Shown here: one piece after another, positions 51,835 through 61,293 of the stretch | Position numbering within the stretch: position 1 is the stretch's first letter | Layout of the letters: each line of letters begins with the position of its first letter | DNA from: Ancylomarina sp963977525 | Lineage (GTDB): Bacteria; Bacteroidota; Bacteroidia; Bacteroidales; Marinifilaceae | Assembly: GCA_963977525.1 (NCBI GenBank) | Contig: CAXBPC010000025.1 | Location: forward strand, 1-64,000 | DNA: 64,000 nucleotides | Direction: 5' to 3' | Position numbers and translations under genes: made by a program | Notes under the pieces: model-generated | Told to the model about the DNA's origin: nothing | The model's database searches: none | Seen by the model: the letters and a program-made list of their open reading frames with translations, nothing else

Positions 51835-53631
51835 ATGAATTATCAACATTGGGGCAAGCATCTTCGCCAACGATTCGAAAAGTTTGGCGATAAGACTGCA
51901 ATGTGCTACAAGAATGAGACTAGTGGGGAATGGGTTGATGTAAGCTGGTGTGAATTTGGCATTCAAACCAGACAAGTATCTAAGGCTCTTTTGAAGTTAG
52001 GAATTGGTATTCAAGAAAGTGTTGCCATTTTTGCTCAAAATATGCCAGAATGGATTGTTGCCGACCTTGCTATCATGAGTGTACGCGGTGTAACGGTTCC
52101 TATCTATCCAACAAATTCAACAGCAGAAGCTAAATATATTATCAAGGATGCTACAGTTCAAGCCATATTTGTAGGCGAACAAGAGCAGTACGATAGAACT
52201 ATGGAGCTTATTGATGAATGCTCTACTATTAAAATGGTTATTGTTTTTGATAAGGCTGTAAAAATAAGTGATCATCAGCATTCTATGTACTGGGATGAGT
52301 TTATTGAGATGGGAAAAGCTTCTCGTTTGGGTAAAGATTTTGATGATCGATTCGAAACAGCTGATATTGATGATTTAGCGACACTTATATATACTTCGGG
52401 AACTACAGGTGAGCCTAAAGGTGTGATGATAGATCACAATAATATAACAGCTGTTCTTCGTTCTCACGATAAGGAGCTTGCTGTAAGTGACGATGAAGTT
52501 TCATTAAGTTTCCTCCCACTTAGTCATGTTTACGAGAGAGGGTGGACATTCTTCTGTTTACATAGAGGATACAAAATTTATTTCAATCGTGATCCAAAGC
52601 AGATTGGCGCGACTATGAAAGAGGCTAAACCAACCATTATGTGTACGGTTCCTCGTATTTATGAGAAAGTATATTCAGCTATTCAGGATAAGAGCAAGGA
52701 TGCTTCAGGTATAAAACTTAAAATTCTGAATTGGTCTTTGAAGATAGGTGAGTTAAGAAACAACCAATACAAACGTTTCGAAAAGAAAGTTCCTTTCGGA
52801 TTGAAATTGAAGTTCAAACTAGCAGATAAACTTGTTTTAAGTAAGTTTCGCGATATTTTCGGAGGTCGAATCAACTTCACACCTTGTGGAGGTGCACCCT
52901 TATCAGCAGAAATTTTAGCATTTTTCCATTCTGTAGGTATGAATGTAAAGATGGGATACGGTCTTACAGAAACAATGGCAACTGTTTGTCTATATGGTGA
53001 TACACACATCGATTTTAATACCACAGGTAAAACCTTGAATGGTGTTGAGATTAAGATTGGTGAGAATGATGAGATCATGGTTAAAGGCCCTGGTGTGATG
53101 CGAGGTTATTATAAAAAACCTGAGGAAACAGCTAAGGTGATGAAAGATGGCTGGTTTTGCACGGGTGATGCAGGTCGAATTGATGAGAACGGGAATTTAA
53201 AGATCACCGATAGAATTAAAGACTTGATGAAAACGTCGGGAGGTAAATATATTGCTCCTCAGAAGTTGGAAACAACTTTAATAAATGATCATTTTATTGA
53301 GCAAGTTGCTGTAATTGGAGATTGTCAGAAATATGTAACGGCATTGGCAGTCCCTGCTTTTGAACCTTTACGTCAGTATGCGAAAAAGCATAATATCTCT
53401 TTCGATTCCATTGAAGATCTAATTTCAAATTCTCAAATTGTTGAGTTCTTTGAAAAGCGATTCGAGGATATGCAAAAGGAATTTTCTCGATTCGAGAAGA
53501 TTAAAAAGTTCACGCTTTTACCTAAGGAATTTACAATGGAAGCAGGAGAAATAACTTCAACACTGAAGCTTAAGAGAAAAGTGATTCAAGAGAAGTACAA
53601 ACATCTTATTGAAAAAATGTATAAGGATTAG
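51835..53631 (+). CDS. Long-chain fatty acid-CoA ligase (AMP-binding)
   Basis: Activates fatty acids to acyl-CoA through an acyl-adenylate. 598 residues. The P-loop-like adenylation signature is LIYTSGTTGEPKGVM (about residues 184-198); further motifs are LSFLPLSHVYERGW, MGYGLTETMATVC, GWFCTGDAGRIDENG and IKDLMKTSGGKYIAP. It is most like the FadD15-type long-chain synthetases of Bacteroidota. May work with the ETF-linked acyl-CoA dehydrogenase at 15955, although not in the same operon. Confidence 0.93.
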   Translation: MNYQHWGKHLRQRFEKFGDKTAMCYKNETSGEWVDVSWCEFGIQTRQVSKALLKLGIGIQESVAIFAQNMPEWIVADLAIMSVRGVTVPIYPTNSTAEAKYIIKDATVQAIFVGEQEQYDRTMELIDECSTIKMVIVFDKAVKISDHQHSMYWDEFIEMGKASRLGKDFDDRFETADIDDLATLIYTSGTTGEPKGVMIDHNNITAVLRSHDKELAVSDDEVSLSFLPLSHVYERGWTFFCLHRGYKIYFNRDPKQIGATMKEAKPTIMCTVPRIYEKVYSAIQDKSKDASGIKLKILNWSLKIGELRNNQYKRFEKKVPFGLKLKFKLADKLVLSKFRDIFGGRINFTPCGGAPLSAEILAFFHSVGMNVKMGYGLTETMATVCLYGDTHIDFNTTGKTLNGVEIKIGENDEIMVKGPGVMRGYYKKPEETAKVMKDGWFCTGDAGRIDENGNLKITDRIKDLMKTSGGKYIAPQKLETTLINDHFIEQVAVIGDCQKYVTALAVPAFEPLRQYAKKHNISFDSIEDLISNSQIVEFFEKRFEDMQKEFSRFEKIKKFTLLPKEFTMEAGEITSTLKLKRKVIQEKYKHLIEKMYKD

Positions 53632-53651
53632 GACTTGAATTAAGATATATG

Positions 53652-53684
53652 AAGCCGATGGAATATGATTCTATCGGCTTTTTT
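53652..53684 (+). terminator. Terminator after the acyl-CoA synthetase gene
   Basis: A stem AAGCCGATGGAAT / ATTCTATCGGCTT, one mismatch or wobble, with loop ATG, followed by TTTTTA. Confidence 0.82.
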
Positions 53685-53855
53685 ATTTTCATTCACTAAT
53701 GTTGTTAAAATCTGTTATTTCCGAAAAGGTTTTGCCCTTGTTCTTTTCTTAAAATCAAAATTCTTTTACCTTTAGGACTCTTAAAATGAGGAGCGCCATT
53801 TATGCTTTCAATTTTAAGATCTGAAAATTTCATAAATACTTAAAACACAATAATA

Positions 53856-55319
53856 ATGAGCAAAGAAATTTTAAGCTTAGAGCCTAAAGCAATTTGGGAG
53901 AATTTTTATTCACTAACTCAAATTCCACGTCCATCAAAGCATGAAGATGAGATTCAAGCATTCATGATGAAATTCGGTCAAGACTTAGGTCTTGAGACGA
54001 TTAAAGATGAAGTAGGAAACATCATTATTAAGAAACCTGCTACTCCAGGAATGGAAGATAGAATGGGTGTTATCATGCAAGGTCACCTTGATATGGTTCC
54101 TCAGAAGAACTCTGATACTGATCATGATTTTGAAAAAGATCCTATTGAAACTTTCGTAGATGGTGAGTGGTTGACTGCTAATGGTACAACTCTTGGTGCT
54201 GATAATGGTATGGGTGTTGCTGCTGCAATGGCTGTTCTACAGGCTACTGATATGGTTCATGGTCCTGTTGAGGCTTTGTTTACTTCTGATGAGGAAACTG
54301 GTATGACTGGTGCTTTCGGTCTTCAGGCAGGTGTTCTTGATGGTCATATTCTATTGAATATGGACTCAGAGGACGAAGGTGAATTATATGTTGGATGTGC
54401 TGGTGGTATTGATGCTAACGTTACTTTCAAAAATAAATTGACTGATACTCCTAAGGAAACTACTGCTTTCAAATTGAACATGAAAGGTCTTAAAGGTGGT
54501 CACTCAGGAATGGAAATTATCTTAGGAAGAGGAAACTCTAATAAATTACTTTTCCGTTTCTTAAAGCATGCTGTTAAGAATTTTGGTTTACGTCTTTCTT
54601 CAGTTGATGGTGGTTCTTTACGTAACGCTATCCCACGTGAGTCTTTCGCTGTAGTAGTTGTTCCTAAGAAAAATGTTGAAGCTTGTGCTGCATCATTAAA
54701 AGAATTTGAAGCTGCTTTCAAAGCTGAGTTGAGTGGTGTTGAGCCAGATTTAACATTCTTTGCTGAGCCATGTGATATGCCTAAGCAGGTAATGAAAGGT
54801 AAACTTCAGAATCGTTTAATCGATGCAATTTACGCATGTCCTAACGGCGTAATGCGTATGAGTGATGCGATGCCAGGTTTAGTTGAAACTTCAAATAACC
54901 TTGCTCGTGTTTATAGCGATGATAAGAAAATTATTATTCAGTCTTTAATGCGTTCTTCAGTGGATTCTGCAAAAGTAGATTTAGCTGAGATGCTTACTTC
55001 AGTATTTACTTTAGCAGGTGCTAAGATCGTATTAGAAGGTGAATATCCAGGATGGAAGCCAAATATGGATTCTCCAATCTTGAAAACGATGCAAGGTGTT
55101 TATAACGACATGTATGGTAAGATTCCTGAGGTTATGGCAATTCACGCTGGTCTTGAGTGTGGTTTATTAGGTGCTAATTACCCACATTGGGATATGATTT
55201 CATTCGGACCAACTATTCGTTTCCCTCACTCTCCGGATGAGAAAGTGAAGATCGATACCGTTCAGAAATTCTGGGATTTCACTGTTGAAACTCTTAAGAA
55301 TATTCCTTCGAAGAACTAA
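53856..55319 (+). CDS. pepD: Aminoacyl-histidine dipeptidase (PepD type, M20)
   Basis: Cytosolic di-zinc peptidase for Xaa-His and other dipeptides, 487 residues, normal for PepD. Metal and catalytic motifs are IMQGHLDMVPQK (His and Asp), TLGADNGMGVAAA (bridging Asp), TSDEETGMTGAF (catalytic Glu pair), NMDSEDEGELYVGCAGG, and a late HAGLECGLL. Start at ATG 53856 after an A/T-rich leader with a terminator hairpin upstream; single gene with its own downstream terminator. Confidence 0.95.
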   Translation: MSKEILSLEPKAIWENFYSLTQIPRPSKHEDEIQAFMMKFGQDLGLETIKDEVGNIIIKKPATPGMEDRMGVIMQGHLDMVPQKNSDTDHDFEKDPIETFVDGEWLTANGTTLGADNGMGVAAAMAVLQATDMVHGPVEALFTSDEETGMTGAFGLQAGVLDGHILLNMDSEDEGELYVGCAGGIDANVTFKNKLTDTPKETTAFKLNMKGLKGGHSGMEIILGRGNSNKLLFRFLKHAVKNFGLRLSSVDGGSLRNAIPRESFAVVVVPKKNVEACAASLKEFEAAFKAELSGVEPDLTFFAEPCDMPKQVMKGKLQNRLIDAIYACPNGVMRMSDAMPGLVETSNNLARVYSDDKKIIIQSLMRSSVDSAKVDLAEMLTSVFTLAGAKIVLEGEYPGWKPNMDSPILKTMQGVYNDMYGKIPEVMAIHAGLECGLLGANYPHWDMISFGPTIRFPHSPDEKVKIDTVQKFWDFTVETLKNIPSKN

Positions 55320-55338
55320 GCTTCGATTGATATAATAT

Positions 55339-55370
55339 AAAAATAGCCCGATGAGAATCGGGCTATTTTT
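55339..55370. terminator. Bidirectional terminator, pepD / D-amino acid enzyme
   Basis: A perfect 14-bp stem AAAAATAGCCCGAT / ATCGGGCTATTTTT with loop GAGA, between convergent genes. Confidence 0.93.
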
Positions 55371-55390
55371 GTATCATGTTATGATGAAAT

Positions 55391-56497
55391 TTACTTCATC
55401 ATTTCAATCGTTTCTTCTTCAAGGGTCAAATATTCCCCCATCAAATTAGCTGTCATGCATGAGTGAATTGGCAAGATACCTATCAAATCTCCAACTTTAA
55501 ATTCGTTGAAGAAATCTTCGTTGCATTTAATGATACCATGTTCTTGTGAAAGACTCGAAAGAAACCCACCGCTCATAATTGGACTCCAACCATCAGGCTT
55601 AATATTGACCAAAGAGCCGAATAGTTTTGTTCCTTCATCATCCGCTTCTATGTATTCTTTTGAAAAGTGAACACCACCACCATAAATTACAATCTCATTT
55701 CTATCGGCATGTTTGGCAATAATTGGGCAAGCCATAGCCACTGCAATTTCATTTTCTTCGCACGATCCTAAAACAAATTGCATCATATCGTAGAATGCAA
55801 AGTTTCCAGGGCGAATTTCATCTATTCCAAAGAATTCGTCGCTAATGCTGCAAGCAGGCGTGTCTCCAAGAGAAACTTCTAAGTCAGGGAATTGCGATCT
55901 GAAAACATCTTTCAATTCATTTAAATCAAGAACGGTTTGTTTGTGATTCTTATGAATCTCTTCTGCATCAGCTGCGTTGTAATTGTGACCAGAGTGAGCA
56001 AGAAAGCCTTTGAATTCAATTCGAGTAGAAGATTTGATGTAATTCAGTAAGTTCTGAATACTTTCTGTATCTGCGGCAGCAATACCAGTTCTATGGTAAC
56101 CAGTATCAACTTTGATATAGGCATTAACCTTGTTATTAAGTTCTGCTTCTAAATGATGAATACTTTCAGCAGATTCAACAAGAATGTTGAGTGTGATTTT
56201 TTTAGCTAATTCATCAATAATATCCATTTCTCGCAGATTTACAGGCATTGCAACTGTAATATCTTTCCAATTGTTGTCTGCAAAATATTGAGCCATTTCT
56301 AGCGATGAGACAGCTATTTTATCTACTCCCAGTTCACGAAACCATTCACCTACTCCAGCAGATTGATGTGTTTTGAAGTGTGGACGAAGACTAAGGTTAC
56401 ATCTTTTTGCACGATCTATCATATTCTCGATGTTTTTCGTGCACTTGTTTTTATCAAGTAAAAGAGTTGGCTTTTTTATATGTATTCTAATATCCAT
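55391..56497 (-). CDS. D-serine dehydratase / D-threonine aldolase-like PLP enzyme
   Basis: 368-residue fold-III PLP protein (alanine racemase N-terminal domain plus the D-serine dehydratase-like C-terminal domain). The PLP Lys lies in LRPHFKTHQSAG (about residues 37-48). Other motifs are YIKVDTGYHRTGI, the HSGHNYN loop and GDTPACS. The C-terminal PIHSCMTANL holds the His and Cys that bind the divalent metal in this class. The specific substrate (D-Ser, D-Thr or a beta-hydroxy-amino acid) cannot be told. It lies 21 bases after pncB in the same operon. Confidence 0.87.
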   Translation of the reverse strand: MDIRIHIKKPTLLLDKNKCTKNIENMIDRAKRCNLSLRPHFKTHQSAGVGEWFRELGVDKIAVSSLEMAQYFADNNWKDITVAMPVNLREMDIIDELAKKITLNILVESAESIHHLEAELNNKVNAYIKVDTGYHRTGIAAADTESIQNLLNYIKSSTRIEFKGFLAHSGHNYNAADAEEIHKNHKQTVLDLNELKDVFRSQFPDLEVSLGDTPACSISDEFFGIDEIRPGNFAFYDMMQFVLGSCEENEIAVAMACPIIAKHADRNEIVIYGGGVHFSKEYIEADDEGTKLFGSLVNIKPDGWSPIMSGGFLSSLSQEHGIIKCNEDFFNEFKVGDLIGILPIHSCMTANLMGEYLTLEEETIEMMK

Positions 56498-56518
56498 GTA
56501 TTCTATTTCTTGTAGGTT

Positions 56519-57937
56519 CTAGTTCATTTTATTATGAATGCCTTTCAGCATTTCATTTTTAAGATTGAGGACTTTCTCTGAGACTCCAACCTTATATATA
56601 TGTGGGCTAATAAAGCGTTTGTGTTCATCAGGTAATTGAGCAAATCGCTTTTTCAAGTAGGCATTTATCTCACTTGGCGATTGTTCTTCAATTAGGATTT
56701 CTCCATTGTCCATAACCAGTTGGTTCAGGACTTCAGCTGTACAATCTTGAAGTTCGGTAGTTTTATGTGAGTGAAAAGGATGATAGATTTGATCTGCATT
56801 CTCTTCCTCAAACATTAGGATTCCATCGCGAAAGAATTTACCATCCTTATCAAGGTAGCGAACCACTTTCTTTCTTCCAGGAAGGGTCATTTTCTCGACA
56901 TTATCCGAAACCTTAAGACATGGTTTATTGTTGTTTTCAACCAGTTTGTAAACCCCATCAAGAGCACCCGTATCGTTTCCTGTTACCAATTCGGTTCCCA
57001 CGCCATAACCGTCTATTCTGGCACCTTGTTCATTCAAACTTTTAATGACATATTCGTTTAGCTGATTGGATGCAAATATTTGCACATAGCTTAAATCAGC
57101 TGCATCCAGCATTTCACGACCTTTTTTACTTAAGTATGCAAGGTCACCACTATCTAAACGAATACCAACAAGTTTGTGTCCTTTTGCCTCTAATTCTTTA
57201 GCAACAAGAATCGCATTAGGAATACCTGATTTAAGGGTATTATATGTATCGACAAGTAGAACAGTCGTATCAGGATTTATTTCAGCGTACTGACGGAAAG
57301 AATCTATCTCTTTATCAAAACTTTGAACCCATGCATGAGCTTGTGTTCCACTAACAGGGATTCCATAATTGAAGGCAGCGTAAGTGTTCGAAGTTGAATT
57401 GGCACCACCAATAATGGCTGCTCTACTTGCATGAATACCACCCAAGCCTTGTGCTCTGCGTAATCCAAAATCAGCAAAAACTTTATCGCCAATAACGGAA
57501 CGAATACGACAAGCTTTAGTCGCAATTAGAGACTGGAAATTAAGGTAGTTCAATAGAATAGTTTCTATCAGAAGACATTCAATCATATTGCCTTCAACGC
57601 GTATGATTGGCTCATAAGGGAAAGCAATCTCGCCCTCTTTCATACTATATATCTTGCCTTTAAACTTGAACTTTTTTAAGTAAACTAAGAATTCATCTCT
57701 TAATCCAGCTTGTTTAAGAAAAGCAAGGTTTTCATCATTATATGAGAATTTCGTTAAAATTCCCAAGAGATCTTGTAAACCTGCAAAAACGATATACCCT
57801 CCTTTATAGGGGTTTGTTCTAAAGAAATAATCGAATGTACTGGTTTCATTTTGCTTGCCACTATAAAAGTAGGCTTGAGCCATAGTCAGTTCATAAAAGT
57901 CGGTATACAGACCTGTGTTTTGAGTCAGTGTTTGCAT
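56519..57937 (-). CDS. pncB: Nicotinate phosphoribosyltransferase
   Basis: Entry enzyme of the Preiss-Handler NAD salvage route: joins nicotinate with PRPP. 472 residues. Motifs are GLYTDFYELTMAQAYF, DFGLRRAQGLGG, the GTQAHAWVQSF segment with the His that is phosphorylated in the family, VDTYNTLKSG, RLDSGDLAYLSKKGRE and YGVGTEL. Followed by a D-serine-dehydratase-like gene, which has no obvious link to NAD salvage. Confidence 0.94.
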   Translation of the reverse strand: MQTLTQNTGLYTDFYELTMAQAYFYSGKQNETSTFDYFFRTNPYKGGYIVFAGLQDLLGILTKFSYNDENLAFLKQAGLRDEFLVYLKKFKFKGKIYSMKEGEIAFPYEPIIRVEGNMIECLLIETILLNYLNFQSLIATKACRIRSVIGDKVFADFGLRRAQGLGGIHASRAAIIGGANSTSNTYAAFNYGIPVSGTQAHAWVQSFDKEIDSFRQYAEINPDTTVLLVDTYNTLKSGIPNAILVAKELEAKGHKLVGIRLDSGDLAYLSKKGREMLDAADLSYVQIFASNQLNEYVIKSLNEQGARIDGYGVGTELVTGNDTGALDGVYKLVENNNKPCLKVSDNVEKMTLPGRKKVVRYLDKDGKFFRDGILMFEEENADQIYHPFHSHKTTELQDCTAEVLNQLVMDNGEILIEEQSPSEINAYLKKRFAQLPDEHKRFISPHIYKVGVSEKVLNLKNEMLKGIHNKMN

Positions 57938-57963
57938 CTTTTTAGTCTAAATAAGTCAGGCAT

Positions 57964-57971
57964 CAAAGATA
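57964..57971 (-). promoter_or_regulatory. Candidate -7 element of pncB
   Basis: Minus-strand TATCTTTG, 27 bases upstream of the pncB ATG; third occurrence of the same octamer in the window. Confidence 0.45.
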
Positions 57972-58162
57972 GCGACAATGTTTGAAGGAAGCTTAGATCT
58001 TAGACATAAATGCAAGTGATTGGCAGATGTCAGCAGAGTTGATCTTATTTATACTTGAAATATAGAACTTGCTTATTGTTGGACAACTTACCTTATAGTA
58101 GATCGTTAGCTCATGTGATTAGATGTCTGTTTACGATGCTTATCCTAAAACATAAAGCTCAG

Positions 58163-58194
58163 TTTTGCTTGTCTCAGTATAAATCCTAATTTAG
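58163..58194 (+). promoter_or_regulatory. Promoter of the first MFS gene
   Basis: TTTTG, 19-base spacer, TAATTTAG (one mismatch to TAnnTTTG). The layout is identical to the one upstream of the second MFS gene. Confidence 0.6.
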
Positions 58195-58238
58195 CGGCCT
58201 CTAAAAATATTACTTAAACAAAATAAAAACTTAAAAAC

Positions 58239-59627
58239 ATGACTATGACTCAAGCTGCTAGTCTCTCTATTCGAGATAGCAAAAGTGCAAGATGGTTCGT
58301 TTTATTAACGGTTTCCTTCTTGATGCTTACAGGATATTTCTTTACAGATATCATGTCTCCTTTACAAGGAATGTTGCGTGATCAAATGGGATGGTCTAAT
58401 TCATCTTATGGAACATTTGCAGGTTCTTATTCTGTATTGAACGTTTTCTGTTTGATGCTTATCTTTGGTGGGATTATCCTTGACAAAGCAGGTATTCGTT
58501 TCACAGGTACTTTCTTTGTTGGTATTATGATTGTTGGAGCCTTCTTCAACTATTACGCCATGACTGATACTTTTAATAATGGTGGTTTAGGATATGATTT
58601 CCTTAACTCTTTCTTAACTGACTATAAGCCTTCGTTGAAGATGGCTATGATTGGATATTCGTTATTCGGAGTTGGTGTTGAGATTGCTGGTATTACTGTT
58701 TCTCGAATCATTGTAAAATGGTTTAAAGGAAAAGAGATGGCACTTGCAATGGGTCTTGAGATGGCTTGTGCTCGTGGTGGTATGTTAATCGCATTCTCTG
58801 CTTCTCCTTGGATGACAGGTGCTGATAAAATCATTTCACGTCCATTAGCATTTGGTGTAATTCTTCTAGTTATAGGTTTGTTAGCTTACCTTGTTCATAA
58901 CATGATGGATAAGAAATTAGATGTTGAGGTGGCTGGAGATACTTCTATTGTGGCTTCAGAAGAAGAAGAGTTTAAAGCTAGTGATGTATTCTTGTTATTC
59001 AAGAATCCTGGTTTTCTCTTAATTTCACTTCTTTGTGTATTATTTTATTCTGCAATTTTCCCATTTACAAAATTTGCTCCAGACTTAATGGTTCAAAAAT
59101 ATGGTTTCCCTGTAGAGCTTTCTGGTATGATTGTAGGACTTCTTCCTATTGGAACCATGGTTCTAACGCCAATCTTTGGAGCTTTCATGGATAAAAAAGG
59201 AAAATCAGCAAGTATCATGATCTTGGGATCATTATTATTGATTTTCTCTCACGTTATTTTTGCTTTCTTACCAGGTAATACTGCTTTTGCATTTACTGCA
59301 ATGATTGTTCTTGGATTTGCATTCTCTTTTGTACCTGCTGCTATGTGGCCTTCAGTACCAAAGATTATTCCGGAATCACGTTTAGGTTCTGCTTATGCAA
59401 TGATCTTTATGATTCAGAATGTTGGTTTAATGTTATTCCCTATGTTATTAGGATACGTATTGGATCAATCGAACGAAGGATTAGCCGAAGGTGCTGCTCT
59501 TGATTACACGAAACCAATGATGTTAATGGTTGGTTGTGGTGTTGCTGCTTTAGTAGTAGCTTTCAGATTAAGATCTGTAGATAAGAAAAAAGGATATGGT
59601 CTTGACCTTCCTAATATTACAGAGTAA
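58239..59627 (+). CDS. MFS transporter, MFSD1-like, first of tandem pair
   Basis: 462 residues, about 12 transmembrane helices in two halves with an acidic cytoplasmic loop (SEEEEFKASD, about 245). The loop between helices 4 and 5 reads GITVSRIIVKWFKGKEMALAMG, and the second half has SFVPAAMWPSVPKIIPESRLGSAYA, both typical of the subgroup that includes eukaryotic MFSD1. MFSD1 exports dipeptides from lysosomes, but the bacterial substrates are unknown. It is paralogous to the gene at 59785. Confidence 0.88.
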   Translation: MTMTQAASLSIRDSKSARWFVLLTVSFLMLTGYFFTDIMSPLQGMLRDQMGWSNSSYGTFAGSYSVLNVFCLMLIFGGIILDKAGIRFTGTFFVGIMIVGAFFNYYAMTDTFNNGGLGYDFLNSFLTDYKPSLKMAMIGYSLFGVGVEIAGITVSRIIVKWFKGKEMALAMGLEMACARGGMLIAFSASPWMTGADKIISRPLAFGVILLVIGLLAYLVHNMMDKKLDVEVAGDTSIVASEEEEFKASDVFLLFKNPGFLLISLLCVLFYSAIFPFTKFAPDLMVQKYGFPVELSGMIVGLLPIGTMVLTPIFGAFMDKKGKSASIMILGSLLLIFSHVIFAFLPGNTAFAFTAMIVLGFAFSFVPAAMWPSVPKIIPESRLGSAYAMIFMIQNVGLMLFPMLLGYVLDQSNEGLAEGAALDYTKPMMLMVGCGVAALVVAFRLRSVDKKKGYGLDLPNITE

Positions 59628-59650
59628 TTCTGATATTTTAATATGATATA

Positions 59651-59678
59651 AAAAAAGCCACCTTCGGGTGGCTTTTTT
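59651..59678 (+). terminator. Terminator between the MFS genes
   Basis: A perfect 12-bp stem AAAAAAGCCACC / GGTGGCTTTTTT closed by the stable TTCG tetraloop. Confidence 0.95.
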
Positions 59679-59708
59679 CGTAAGCTGCTGTATATGACAA
59701 AATACAGG

Positions 59709-59739
59709 TTTGTTTTTTTGGGCATTAATCTTAATTTAG
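59709..59739 (+). promoter_or_regulatory. Promoter of the second MFS gene
   Basis: TTTG (59709-59712), 19-base spacer, TAATTTAG (59732-59739). Confidence 0.6.
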
Positions 59740-59784
59740 TAAACTCTAAAACCCAAAACTAATTTAAACCCTAAAATTATTGTA

Positions 59785-61224
59785 ATGACAGATGCTATTA
59801 AAAAGACTTTACGAGATAGTGCAGGCGCTCGTTGGTTTGTGTTAATTCTCGTATCGGTAACTATGCTTATTGCATATACCTTTATGGAAGTGCTTTCTCC
59901 GCTTCAAACTCTTATTCAAAGTACTTACGGATGGAGTGGTACCGATTGGGGACTGGTAACTGGTGCACAAGGGTACTTAAATGTATTTGCATTTATGCTC
60001 ATATTTGCCGGAATAATACTCGACAAAATGGGTATCAAGTTTACCGCTATAGGATCAGGTATAGTAATGATTTGTGGTGCTATTATTAAGTATTATGCAT
60101 TTGCTGGTGATTTCGAAATGGGTTCTACTATCATAGGAATCGATTCAAGAGTGTTTATTTCAGCAGCTGGATTTGCATTATTCTGTGTAGGAGCCGAAGG
60201 TGCTGGTATTACGGTATCTAGAATAATAGTAAAATGGTTTAAAGGAAGAGAAATGGCACTTGCTATGGGTACAGAGATGGCCTTAGCTCGTTTAGGTTCA
60301 TTCCTTGCATTATTCGGATCACCACGTATAGCTAAAGCTTTTGATATTCCTACATCTGTTTTGGTAGGTACAATTGCACTTAGTATAGCTTTAATCCTTT
60401 TCATTGTTTACAGTGTAATGGATACTAAATTGGATAATCAGATAGAAGATGAAGCTGAAGAAGAAGAGCCTTTCAAAATTTCGGATATTGGCGTGATTAT
60501 TTCAAATAAAGGCTTCTGGTATATTGCCATCCTTTGTTTATTATTCTATTCTGCAGTTTTCCCATTCTATAAGTTCTCGTCAGGATTAATGGTGAACAAG
60601 TTTGGTGTTGACCCTTCTACAGCTGGTGATATTCCTTCAATTTTACCTTTTGGTACTATTCTTTTAACACCATTATTTGGATATATATACGATAAATATG
60701 GTAAAGGTGCTTCTATAATGATTCTTGGAGCTGTATTGCTTGTTATCGTTCATACTATTTTCTACATTCCTGCATTAACGGCAACCTGGGTAGCTATTTT
60801 TGCAGTTGTTTTACTGGGAATTGCTTTCTCATTGGTTCCTGCAGCTATGTGGCCATCAGTTCCAAAAATTATTCCTGAAAAACAGTTAGGATCAGCTTAT
60901 GCGCTCATTTTCTATGTTCAGAATATTGGTCTTATGCTTGTTCCTATTCTATTAGGTGTTGTTTTGGATAAAACGAATCCAGGTGTTAATGAGAAAACCG
61001 AAAATGCAATTGCTGCCTTCAGAGCAGAAGGTATTCCAGCAGGCGATATATCAGCAAAAATTCAAACTCTTAGAGAAACTGGTGAAATTCCAATGTTTGA
61101 CTATTCGTCAACTTGGATGGTTTTTGTTGGATTAACTCTTCTTGCTTGTGTATTTGCTTTCTTATTGAAAGCTGAAGACCGCAAAAAAGGTTATGGTCTG
61201 GAATTACCAAATATTCAGAATTAA
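59785..61224 (+). CDS. MFS transporter, MFSD1-like, second of tandem pair
   Basis: 479 residues, paralogue of the preceding transporter. The same landmark segments are present: KTLRDSAGARWFVL near the start, GITVSRIIVKWFKGREMAL, the acidic central loop (IEDEAEEEEPFKISD) and SLVPAAMWPSVPKIIPEKQLG, and both end in KKGYGL(D/E)LPNI. It has an additional hydrophilic insert before the last helix (about residues 410-440, NEKTENAIAAFRAEGIPAGD), absent from the first copy. Separate promoter and terminator. Confidence 0.88.
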   Translation: MTDAIKKTLRDSAGARWFVLILVSVTMLIAYTFMEVLSPLQTLIQSTYGWSGTDWGLVTGAQGYLNVFAFMLIFAGIILDKMGIKFTAIGSGIVMICGAIIKYYAFAGDFEMGSTIIGIDSRVFISAAGFALFCVGAEGAGITVSRIIVKWFKGREMALAMGTEMALARLGSFLALFGSPRIAKAFDIPTSVLVGTIALSIALILFIVYSVMDTKLDNQIEDEAEEEEPFKISDIGVIISNKGFWYIAILCLLFYSAVFPFYKFSSGLMVNKFGVDPSTAGDIPSILPFGTILLTPLFGYIYDKYGKGASIMILGAVLLVIVHTIFYIPALTATWVAIFAVVLLGIAFSLVPAAMWPSVPKIIPEKQLGSAYALIFYVQNIGLMLVPILLGVVLDKTNPGVNEKTENAIAAFRAEGIPAGDISAKIQTLRETGEIPMFDYSSTWMVFVGLTLLACVFAFLLKAEDRKKGYGLELPNIQN

Positions 61225-61245
61225 TTATAATATTGATGATATAAG

Positions 61246-61273
61246 AAAAGCCATCCTAGGGGATGGCTTTTTT
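61246..61273. terminator. Terminator after the second MFS gene
   Basis: An 11-bp stem AAAAGCCATCC / GGATGGCTTTT with loop TAGG and a T tract; between convergent genes. Confidence 0.92.
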
Positions 61274-61293
61274 AGTTTTAGAAGTTTCGTATT

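Larger units (their letters stand above)
57938..58238. other. Divergent intergenic region pncB / MFS gene
   Basis: About 300 bases with no gene. On the minus side, CAAAGATA (57964-57971) reads TATCTTTG for pncB. On the plus side, TTTTG (58163-58167) is followed after 19 bases by TAATTTAG (58187-58194). Confidence 0.55.
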
